DNA from: Gigaspora margarita
Lineage: Eukaryota > Glomeromycota > Glomeromycetes > Diversisporales > Gigasporaceae
DNA: 64,000 bases
NCBI GenBank assembly: GCA_009809945.1
Contig: WTPW01000082.1
Location: forward strand, 340,690 to 404,689
Direction: 5' to 3'
In this document: positions 51,801 to 60,112 of the stretch, one piece after another
Layout of the letters: the number at the start of each line of letters is the position of its first letter
Numbering within the stretch: the stretch's first letter is position 1
Program-made: the position numbers and the translations under genes
Notes under the pieces: model-generated
What the model was told of the DNA's origin: nothing
What the model saw: only the letters and a program-made list of their open reading frames with translations
Database searches by the model: none

Positions 51801-54800
51801 TATGTTAATAGAAAAAGATGTGAAAATGTGTTCATTAAAATAATAAAGTAATAGTTATATACTGGGTGCTATGAGTATATGCAAATATTTCATTTCTGCT
51901 CATAAATATAGAATCCAGTGTATAACTGATTTATACACTGCTGTGATCTTGATATAATAATTAGAGCATAATTTCGGGAAAAAAATACATACACCCTATA
52001 TATGTTTTATTAAAGAATGCAGGAAAAGTATATAAAAGCCAATTAGAAAAGGAAAAAAATAAATTTTAAGTAAATAAAATGATGTTTATACTCACCAACT
52101 GACAAACATATGCACAATTATATTATTAGATTTTAAAAACAAATATAAACACTATAAAATGTGCAACTTTTAAAAGAATCTTTTAATACCGTCCACTAGT
52201 TTAATAAGATAATACAATAAAACAATAGTATTATATTAGATTATAATAGCTAATCAAAAAAAGTATAAATTAGAGAATGAGATGACTTACCTCCTAACAA
52301 TTTAACAGAAGATTGTGTAGGTTATAAATGCCAATTAGAGAAACACAATTTTAAAACTATAAAATTACAAGATTAGAAACAAAATACTAGTTCAACTTAC
52401 CCACTTAAAATTCAAAAAAAGTAAGTTAAAAAAATTTAATATAAAAATATAAATATACTTAATATTATAATAATACCTACTAATAATTTAAAAAATATAT
52501 ATATTATAAGTTAGTAAGAAAATTTTGACATAACAAAATAACAATTTTAGTAATAAATCAATACTTACTGACTAATAATCCAGCGGAATAGATAAAGATG
52601 TATTATTGGTTATGGCAGAAATTAGAAATATATAATTTAAATAAAATTCTAAAGCTTATATTTACCAACTAAAGAAATATTTAAAAAGTGCATCGTTAGA
52701 AAATTAATTTTAAAAAATAAATTCAATGAAGTTTGAACTTACAAGCTAGCAAGAATATGAAAAAAATTGTGTAGTTAAGTTATACAAGCCAATTTAATGA
52801 TTATAAATTAACAATTCTAAAAGTAAATATAGTAAATTTACACTTACGTTCTGTCAATTCCACAGAAAAGTATGCAAAGTATGCATTATTAAGTTATAAA
52901 CATGATTTGAAATTATAAAATGAATTAAAGAAAATTATACAAAAATACAATTTAAAATTATAGAAAAAGCATAATTGTAAAAATAAAAGAATATGTGAAT
53001 AAATGTATAGTTCAAAATTTTGAAACAAACTACTTAGAATTACATTTCTCTAATAAACAGATAAAAAAGTATATAATTATTAGAAAAGCTGACTAGTAAA
53101 ATGGCAATTTAGAAATAAATGCAATTGATCTATACTTACTGACTAATAATTTAACTAAAGAATATAAAAAATGTGTATCATTGGGTTACAAAAATTATTG
53201 TGAATACGAAATTTAAAAAACAATAGAATGAACTTAAGTTTATATTTACCCACTAAAATTCAAAAAAAGACAAGTTAAAAAGGTATAATTTAAGTATAAA
53301 TTATAATAGACCATGGTAAAACATGCTAGTAAATCTGCTATATATATTTTAATTATATCATAACATTCATATGATAATATAGTAATAGCAAATTTTACTA
53401 TTTTATTACACGTTTCATCCCATTATATTATAATTATTGAAATAATACCATTAAATTTTTACTTACTCACTAATAATTTGAAGAAAAGTATATAAAATGG
53501 CAATAAAGCAGTTAGAAACGTGCTTTATAAAAAAAAAATAAACCACAAATTCTAATTTTAGAAATAAGTACAAATTTATACTTACAAACTAATAATTTAA
53601 TGAAAAATTGAAAATGTATAGAAATTAGTTTAAAAATTATAAATTACAATTTTCGAAAAAAAGAAAAATGAATGTATACGCACCCACTAATAATTTAACA
53701 GATTGTATTTTAAAAGTTATAGAGTGCTAATAGAAGAATCCAAAATAATAAACACTAATTTATAAATAAAATATAATAAAGTTTACACCTACAAACTAAA
53801 GAATCATAATTGAAAAGCATATATATTTGGGTTATAAAAGCAATTAAAAAAAAAATTATAAAAATATATAATACAATGAGGTTTATATTACCAGCTAATA
53901 AAAATATGTGAAAATATGAGATTATTAAATTAGAATTCATATAATTACAACAAATTTAGTGAAGTTTAAAATTACCAACTAGCATATAAGAAAATGCGTA
54001 TTGTTAGTTATATAAGTCAAATCTTTAATATGCTGATTTTAGAAATATTTTATACTTACGCGCTAATAATTTAATAGAAGTATCATTAGGTTATAAAATT
54101 CGATTTAAAGATCAATGAATAACAATTGTACTTACCCACTAATAATTTAACATTTTAACATATAAAAATGTGAAGTCAATTATAAACGATAATTTAGAAA
54201 TAAGCTCATCAAAGTTTATACGTACTTAATGTTGTTAGTCGAATACTTAATTTAGTCAACTATTTAGGCAATTAGTGTCTAAATATATTTCGACATGGCA
54301 TTATTTTTTTTTCGAAATGTCAAAAGTCTAAATTTGCCTAAATGTCTAAATAGTTGACTAAATAAATACTATGTGACTAAATGTCTAAATGGTTGACTTA
54401 ATATAATACTATATGACTAAATGTCTAAATTAAATATAAACAATGAAACTACTATATATGTATATATGTGTGTAGCATTAGTATCATTGTTGATAATAAA
54501 TGATTTTTACTATTAATTCTTTTTAAAAGTTATTCAAAGTATAGTGCTAAAGCCTATATTGTGTAGCTATAGAACAGTAATAAACTCAGATTTAGCTTCT
54601 ATAGGATATAGTTAACAGATAACAGACAATAGGTTTGGAATAATGATTCATACATATGTACTCTCTTAATTTCTTTTGTTTCACCTGATTGCTAAAAAAT
54701 GGTATCAATTTTACAATATCACTGACAATATAATAATTACCATAAACAGTAATATACAGCAAGACTTCTAATCTAGTTGCTAGAAATAGGTCTTATCTAA

Positions 54801-57800
54801 TGCTAAATATAAACTGATTAATTGAACGACCTTAAGCTTGTAAAAGCTTAATCATTAAACAATTATAAAAACTGATAATGTTCGCATTTGCCAATTATTA
54901 TAGTAAATAAATGGTATAAGCCTCTAATGCTAAGCTCGTCAACAAAGTGAGAGAGCAGTCATTATTGCGAGATCAGCTGACTTTATTGCAGATTATGTTG
55001 ATTTTGTCCTTTATGGTTAGTTTAGTGCTTTGGTTGAGGCTTCTTGTTTAGGGCGGGGTTTTGTTTTTGTTATCATTGGGATGACATGATTTTAGCAAAA
55101 TTAGGTTCTATGAATACGTATTGGTAAATAGGATATATTAAAGTAAGGCTTGGGTATGAATGGGAGGCTGGGCATATGGGCGTTAAGGATGAAGTTTATA
55201 AGGATTTTTTGCTTTGGTTTTGCTATCACTCGCCTTTGTAAAGGCTGGCTCTATCTCCCGCCCACCCTCCCTATTTTAAATGCCCGGTAAGTATTAATAG
55301 CATCAGTCATGGCTACAGTAGATATTTGTAGTCAGTCGTTGGGCTCCGTGGCTGCAGTGGCAGTGCAAGGTCCCTATTAGTGGATAGTTAGGCTCTGCGG
55401 CTGCAGTAGCGGTACACAGACCTTAATAGTGGATAGTTAGGCTCTGCGGCTGCAGTGGCAGTGCAAGGACCTTATTAGTTGATAGTTATGCTCCGCGGTT
55501 GCAGTGGCAGTCCAAAGACCTTATGAGTGGATAGTTAGGCTCCGCAGTGCAATAGCAGTGCAAGGACCTTATTAGTGGATAGTTAAGCTCCGCGGTTGCA
55601 GTAGTAGTGAAAGGACCTTATTAAGCTCCACGGGAAGTACAAGACCTTATTTGTGGATAGTTAGGCTCCACATTTATTTAAAGGAATTCTTAGAATAAAA
55701 GAAACTAGCTACAATGTGAGTGCTGCACAGGGAAAAGCTTAACTAAATAATTATCACTATGGTGAACATAATCCTTGATAAGATTTTGTAGAGAATATCA
55801 TTAATTTGCTGTATATCCATATACTTCGTGATAAGGGTGTGAATCGATTCTATAATAATCGTTTTAATCGTTAATCGAATTAGAATCGATTCTCATTTCT
55901 GGATAAACGATTTAATCGTTTCTACAAACGATTAAATATTTTGAAATCGATTCTGGATTTAGAATCGATTCTAAAGAATATAATCGTTTTATATTACCTA
56001 TTTAGAAGTCTAAAATTTTAATAAATATTCTATGCTTTTAAATAGGCCGTGTTTATTATTAAATCACATATTATTAAAAATATTAAGCCCATATTTTGTA
56101 CTCAGCCATTTCCAATGGCTGTATTTGTTGTTAATGCGCATTATTTAATTTAAACTTTAAACTGATAGTTTATACTTAGCCATTTTATAATGTCTATGTT
56201 TGTTATTAATAATACGTATTATTATTTATATAATTTGTCTTAAAGCGCAAATCTGTTGTAAATACTGAAGATTCTATTTAATTATAGCGCTTTGCAAAAA
56301 AGTGTGACACTGTGATTTTCACGGTGATGATGGCGGAAAATTTTAATTCCCTATTGATTATCATTTTCATCAAAAACGTCTATGTTTTATCCGAAATCTT
56401 TAAAAATTCTTCAAGAATCGAAAAATCGGCTGATTTCTCGTGATTTTAAATGACACCATGATCTGCAGAGGTCACACATTTTTGCAAAGCGCAATAAGCT
56501 CTGGTATAGCTTTAAAACAACCAAAAAACTTTGTACATTGCTTCATATTATTTGTAAAACCAAATAACTTACAGTATTAAATAATAAAAAATAGAATCTA
56601 ATCGGGCCACTGTCGTGGTCGAATCCATTACCCCGGGATTTCATGGTGCCGATCGGGACCTGGGAATGGCGTGATCGGTGATTTCGGGAGTTGCATGACT
56701 TTAATTAAAAGTCTAAATGTTGATTGCATGAACGATGCGTAAATAATTATGTAATAATCAGTGAGCAAATGTAAATAGTAAATAATAAATAAGGCATCGA
56801 TCCCAAGGGGGAAGTGCCTAGCTTTTGAGCTTACGAATATCTTAGTGGTTTTTCTTCTAAGTGAATAAACTTGTCTGCGCGAAGTATCTATTAGGTGGAG
56901 TACCTGAACGATACGCCAGTAGTCATATAGCCAAGCAAGTGAAGTCTACTAGGAAAACCCCACAAGTACACGGCAGGTTGGAAATAGCCGTGACACCACT
57001 CAATACAAAAAATAACTAGATTTTTACAGGGCTGTCCCCGGATTTCCGGGTCGGATGCGTCGGATCTAGGTCGGCGTTTAGCCCTACTTGTTAGCAGGTT
57101 CTATAGCAAAATTATCAGCTGGGCATTTTTTACTTAATGAATGGATATGATTTATTAGTAAAATTTTTTATGATCTTAGGGCAAAATTGATCAATTCCGA
57201 TCCGGCCGACCATGATTCCGATGCACTCCGACGTATCCCGACCCGGAATTTTGGAGACTCCCCTGTATGAGTTAAATAACTATAAAGATTTAGAATTCGA
57301 TCATCGATTCTAAAACGATTTTGAGGTTTCGATCATCGATTTTGATTTTAGAATCGATTCGCATCCCTACTTCGTGATATTTACATACAGTTCTGCGGCT
57401 GTAATGGCAGTGCAGGGACCTGAAACAGATGCTGCAGGATAACGCTCCGATTCTCTTTAGCTATATGGGCGTATGTTAGACATCTTTCTTATGCTTGTGT
57501 TTTCATGTAGTTTAGGACCTTGGGGTTTGGGAAATTTTAGAACCGAGAGGTCAGTAGTTTATGCGTGAGTTGATTGGTACGGGTTCAAATAATTAGTCCT
57601 AGACTTTAGTCCTAGACTAGAGTTAAGTATGAACGCTAGAGCTTGTATGGATAGCGAACCTATTACCATATGTTTTTTCATATATATTTCTTAATTTAGA
57701 CATTTCGACATTATTTGGACATTTCTACATTATTTAGACATTTCGGCATAATTTAGGATTTCGATAATATTTAGACATTTCGGCAGCCTAAATATCAAAT

Positions 57801-60011
57801 GTCGAAATATTTCTACAAGCATAAAACAATTTCGGCTAACAACATTATACGTACTGACTAATAAGAATATAAAAAATATATTATTGGATTGTATAAGCCA
57901 AATGTAAAACTCATAAAACAATAAACTAATATATCTGTAAAATGAGGTTTAGACATACCAGCTAATAAAAATATGTAAAAACATGTAATATATAAGCCAA
58001 ATTTAAGAATTGTAAAATAATAAGTTTATAAATCAGTTAAATGAAATTTAGACATACCACCTGATAAAAATATGTGCAAACATGTAACATTAATTAAACA
58101 TTAAATAAAATGAAAGATTTTAAAATAAGTGATGGCTATACTTACTCACTAATAATTCAACAACAAAATATACAGCCATATATTATTAGATGATAAAAGC
58201 TAATTTTAGAATAATAAAAATGTTGAATAATTACAATTACAATTTATACTTACGCACTAATTATAATTCAACAAAAGAAAACGTCAAACCATGGATGAAA
58301 GCTGGTCAATAATAATTAATGACAATTTTATAAATAAATAATGGCTATACTTACTTCCTAATAATTCAACAACAAAATATACAGAACATATATTATTTAT
58401 AGAAGCTAATTTTAGGATAATAAAATGACAAATAATTATAATTTATACTTACGTACTAATTATAATTCAACAATGAAAGCTGATTAATAATAATGACAAT
58501 TTTATAAATAAATAATGGCTATACTTACAATCTAATAGTAATATTATAGGGTGCAATTTAAATATGTGAAAATATGTAACAATAAATTAAAAATTAAATA
58601 AAAATAAAAGATTTAAAATAAGTGATGGCTATACTTACTCACTAATAATTCAACAACAAAATATACAGAGCATATATTATTAGATTATAAAAGCCAATTT
58701 TAGGATAATAAATGACAAATAATTACAACGACAATTTATACTCACTTACTAATTATAATTCAACAAAAGAATATGTCAAAACATGTATGAAAGCTGATCA
58801 ATAATAATTCATGACAATTTTATAAATAAATAAAATTATACTTACTTGCTAATAGTCAAAATATATAAATTCATCAAAAAACAAATTTAGATAAAAATCA
58901 AGACTTAGTATAATTTAGAAACATAATATATCTAAAGATCAACATAGGAAATATTATACTCACTCCCTAATTATTCAAAAGAATATATATCATTAGAGAA
59001 CGTAATTTAAAGATCATCAAAAAAAAATTATACTCACAAGCTAACAACGTAAAAAATATGCATCAATATTGAAATGCAACTTCAAAATTATCTTTGATAA
59101 TTTTACTTTAATGTGAGATAAAAGTTATATTTACTAACTAATAATCCAACAAAGAATTTATGAAATGTATATCATAATTAGTTACAAAGGTATTAGAGTG
59201 CACAAATTTTAAAATCGTAGAATAAGTCTTATTGTACTCACGGACTAAATATAATTCGATAGAAAATATGTGAGAAGATGGCAATTTAATACCATAAAAT
59301 GATGATTTAGTAATAATTCAAGGAAAAAATACATGTGTATATGAGTGTGTGAAAGTGAAAATCTGGAAACCGATCATAGTAAATCATTAAATCGGTTTCC
59401 AGGTTTTCACTCTCATGCACTCATATTATTAAGTATTGAAAAAACGCATAGTTTAAATACAATAAGGTACATACTTATATCCTGGGCTGATAATTTAACA
59501 AAAACAAAAAAAAATAGTAAAATGCATATTATTAAGCATAAAACCAATTAAGAAAGCATAATTGAAATACAATAAATTACATACTCTTCGGGGCTAAAAT
59601 TTTTTATAGCAAAAATGCATATTATTAAGCATAAAATCAATTAAAAAAGTATGACTGAAATACAATAAGTTACATACTCTTCGGGGCTATAATTTAACAA
59701 AAATTAAGTAAAAATATGTAATACAGTATTATAAAAGCCAATTAGAAAAGTCTAGTTTAAAAATCATCAAATAATCCTAAATAATCATAAATACAATATA
59801 GTTGTACTTACTCACTAACAATAATTAAGCAGAAAATATGCAAAACATATCATTAAATAAAAAATCATGAAGTAACTAATTCAAACATAAGAACATACGC
59901 TCGTTTTTGTAATCCAGACTCTGTCTCTACACGAACAGGTAGAGCAGTCATCAAGTAAGTATTTAGAATAATAAGAACAAAGGCAATGATAAATAAATTA
60001 TATAATTTCAT
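44187..60011 (-). CDS. Secreted cysteine-containing protein gene split into 107 exons, mostly 3-nt micro-exons
   Basis: Exon 1 (59899-60011), 105 micro-exons and a terminal exon (44187-44217) join into 510 nt, coding 169 residues and a TAG stop. Exon sizes are 113 nt, 95 of 3 nt, 5 of 6, 3 of 9, 2 of 12, and 31 nt. All 106 introns are phase 2, so each 3-nt exon finishes one codon and starts the next. The joined frame has no internal stop, whereas the triplets read as their own codons give 6 TGA, 4 TAA and 2 TAG. The protein has a signal peptide (about 1-23), a pro-segment ending K36 R37, an acidic stretch with DPE repeats (39-46), cysteines at 62, 63, 67, 68, 79, 148 and 160, and a C-terminus GGDYHDELR. 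I recognise no family; a secreted effector or signalling protein is only an inference. Exon edges rest on splice motifs and frame, without transcript evidence. The 6-12 nt exons are the least certain. Confidence 0.87.
45788..45887. mobile_element. Short TIR element in the intron between exons 91 and 92
   Basis: CCCCGTAATTAGCCAATCAG pairs with ATTGGCTAATTAAGGGG about 90 bp away. The host intron is 271 nt, about 170 nt above the usual size. Confidence 0.6.
47626..47770. mobile_element. MITE-like palindrome in the intron between exons 77 and 78
   Basis: Inverted arms run from ATCAGGTAGAAA to TTTCAACCTGAT, with TTTAGCGGCCATTTGATT against AAATGGCCACTAAA inside. About 300 bp of extra AT-rich DNA (47300-47625) next to it also belongs to this 559-nt intron. 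No exon motif was found in it. Confidence 0.65.
47847..50933 (-). other. Micro-exons 49-77 (residues L95 to G128)
   Basis: Exon, lowest base, minus-strand bases: 49 50931 CTT; 50 50850 ATA; 51 50742 CCA; 52 50646 ACG; 53 50535 AGC; 54 50439 GCG; 55 50325 GTT; 56 50222 CAA; 57 50119 TAT; 58 50038 TTA; 59 49915 TAATCT; 60 49804 TTA; 61 49719 CTT; 62 49292 ACG; 63 49209 GAT; 64 49121 GCA; 65 49028 AGC; 66 48912 CTT; 67 48820 TGG; 68 48712 AGC; 69 48604 AAG; 70 48519 GAT; 71 48417 CCG; 72 48330 ATA; 73 48224 CAA; 74 48143 TTT; 75 48051 GAG; 76 47952 TCGATG; 77 47847 GTTTGATAGGGG. They encode a basic, tyrosine-rich stretch (RARFNIYNLYLRMQ, then ARIRYNLSRWFDRG). Exon 77 could instead be only GGG, because a second AG lies inside it; the 12-nt form uses the conserved ATTATTAG acceptor and stays open. 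Confidence 0.84.
49391..49650. mobile_element. TIR element in the intron between exons 61 and 62
   Basis: GATCTGGTGTAACATAAAATC near the left end pairs with GATTTTACATTACACCAGATC near the right, with weaker outer arms. The insert raises this intron to 424 nt. A TTAGGGTGAGGGTTAGGTTAG stretch lies inside. The splice motifs of exons 61 and 62 are intact. Confidence 0.6.
50995..51165. other. Foreign-looking insert in the intron between exons 48 and 49
   Basis: A GC-richer patch (GCAGTAGGCGCAGCGCACA) is followed by a T-run and GCGTTTGCACGAA. It accounts for the 260-nt size of this intron. Its class is not recognised. Confidence 0.45.
51194..54138 (-). other. Micro-exons 21-48 (residues G65 to Y94)
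   Basis: Exon, lowest base, minus-strand bases: 21 54136 TGG; 22 54060 CGC; 23 53976 TTG; 24 53892 CTG; 25 53793 TTT; 26 53684 TGG; 27 53586 TTT; 28 53467 TGA; 29 53250 TGG; 30 53140 TCA; 31 53044 AGAAAT; 32 52848 AAC; 33 52743 CTT; 34 52666 TTG; 35 52569 TCA; 36 52477 TAG; 37 52401 TGG; 38 52291 GAG; 39 52190 TGGACG; 40 52096 TTG; 41 51993 GGT; 42 51790 TTT; 43 51714 TCC; 44 51616 TCA; 45 51530 AAC; 46 51409 TAT; 47 51293 CCG; 48 51194 TTA. They encode the second half of the cysteine cluster, C79, and an aromatic stretch around RWVF. Non-GTAAGT donors include GTGCGT (26), GTATTA (36, 39), GTAATT (23, 31) and GTATAT (47). Confidence 0.84.
55320..55680. repeat. GC-richer tandem repeat, period about 60 bp
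   Basis: About six degenerate copies of a unit containing GGCTGCAGTGGCAGTGCAAG, GACCTTATTAGTGGATAG and TTAGGCTC. A further partial copy lies at about 57388-57421, beyond the nested element. The two were therefore contiguous before that insertion. Confidence 0.75.
55834..57368. mobile_element. Nested TIR element (hAT-like) inside the 54227-57847 element
   Basis: Ends are AGGGTGTGAATCGATTC on the left and, inverted, AGGGATGCGAATCGATTC on the right. ACTTCGTGATA flanks both sides (55823-55833 and 57369-57379), consistent with an 8-bp target duplication plus base matches. Subterminal ATCGATT/AATCGTTT motifs repeat. It holds further palindromes: about 56287-56492 (TTGCAAAAAAGTGTGACAC arms) and about 57028-57265 (gggctgtccccgga arms). 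No gene was seen. Confidence 0.75.
57855..59814 (-). other. Micro-exons 2-20 (residues A38 to H64)
   Basis: Exon number, lowest base, minus-strand bases: 2 59812 TGA; 3 59678 CCCCGAAGA; 4 59585 CCCCGAAGA; 5 59475 CCCAGGATATAA; 6 59242 TCC; 7 59135 TTA; 8 59038 CTT; 9 58964 GGA; 10 58846 CAA; 11 58746 TAA; 12 58639 TGA; 13 58529 ATT; 14 58453 TAC; 15 58355 GAA; 16 58254 TGC; 17 58146 TGA; 18 58058 GTG; 19 57959 CTG; 20 57855 TCA. They encode the acidic DPEDPEDPGYNPY stretch and lead into the cysteine cluster AECCHGACC. Exons 3 and 4 and their introns are near-identical tandem copies. In exon 5 an older GTAAGT site appears to have become ATAAGT; a GTATGT further on gives the 12-nt exon. Introns are 71-125 nt, except 59245-59474, which holds a palindrome. 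Confidence 0.85.
59334..59427. repeat. Palindromic insert in the intron between exons 5 and 6
   Basis: Arms contain GAAAGTGAAAATCTGGAAACCG and its near-perfect inverted partner CGGTTTCCAGGTTTTCAC. It makes this intron 230 nt instead of about 100, and the splice motifs at both ends are unaffected. Confidence 0.7.
59899..60011 (-). other. Exon 1 of the micro-exon gene: signal peptide and pro-segment
   Basis: The ATG is at 60011-60009. It encodes 37 full codons plus GC. Residues 1-5 (MKLYN) form the n-region, LFIIAFVLIIL the hydrophobic core, and cleavage is plausible near MTA|LP (residue 23). The rest (LPVRVETESGLQKR) looks like a short pro-segment ending in the Kex2-type dibasic site K36 R37. 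The exon stops two bases later at a GTATGT 5' splice site. The pre-pro part is therefore in one normal exon, and the mature part begins at the first micro-exon. Each of these features is visible in the sequence; secretion and Kex2 processing are inferred. Confidence 0.88.
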
Positions 60012-60112
60012 CGTGGTAAAGTTTTTTACAAGTCTTTGATAATTTAGATTATTTGTAAAACGAAATAAAATTATTGAAAATACGAGGTATGTTGTTATAT
60101 ACTTTATATTAT
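60012..60112 (-). promoter_or_regulatory. Putative promoter and 5' leader of the micro-exon gene
   Basis: A TATAAAG box reads on the minus strand at 60108-60102, about 91 nt before the ATG at 60011. The leader between them is AT-rich and has no upstream ATG in a good context. The bases just before the start are TTTACCACG. This is a position and motif call only; no transcription start is known. Confidence 0.4.

Larger units (their letters stand above)
54227..57847. mobile_element. hAT-type transposon (non-autonomous) inside intron 20 of the micro-exon gene
   Basis: Ends are TAATGTTGTTAGTCGAA and, inverted, TAATGTTGTTAGCCGAA. The 8-bp TACGTACT is duplicated at 54219-54226 and 57848-57855. An 8-bp duplication fits the hAT superfamily. 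Subterminal DNA repeats a TAAATGTCTAAATAGTTGAC-like motif. No transposase reading frame is visible. The target duplication overlaps the donor site after exon 20, and the right-hand copy keeps AG, TCA, GTACGTA intact, so the element lies wholly within the intron. A second element (55834-57368) and a tandem repeat (55320-55680) are nested inside. Confidence 0.85.
44218..59898 (-). repeat. Family of about 106 related short phase-2 introns
   Basis: On the minus strand nearly every intron begins GTAAGTATAAA (variants GTATGTATAAA, GTGAGTATAAA, GTAAATATAA) and ends close to TGTTRAATTATTAG. Many share an internal core seen on the plus strand as TTATAAAAGCCAATTAGAAA, then AAATTATAAAATGACA, then AGAAATAAATACAATAA, just before the plus-strand TATACTTAC. 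This goes beyond splice-site similarity and indicates copies of one ancestral intron, or of an intron-plus-codon unit. Most are 71-125 nt. Longer ones (45667-45937, 47288-47846, 49295-49718, 50934-51193, 51793-51992, 52851-53043, 53253-53466, 54139-57854, 59245-59474) mostly carry extra palindromic or transposon DNA. Confidence 0.85.

Noticed and set aside
55320..55680. Possible RNA gene in the GC-richer tandem repeat
   Set aside because: No tRNA or rRNA features; the unit simply repeats within a transposon.
44200..60000. CRISPR-like array, because variable triplets sit between similar repeats
   Set aside because: Variable parts are 3-12 nt, the repeats diverge, and splice motifs and an open joined frame explain the pattern.
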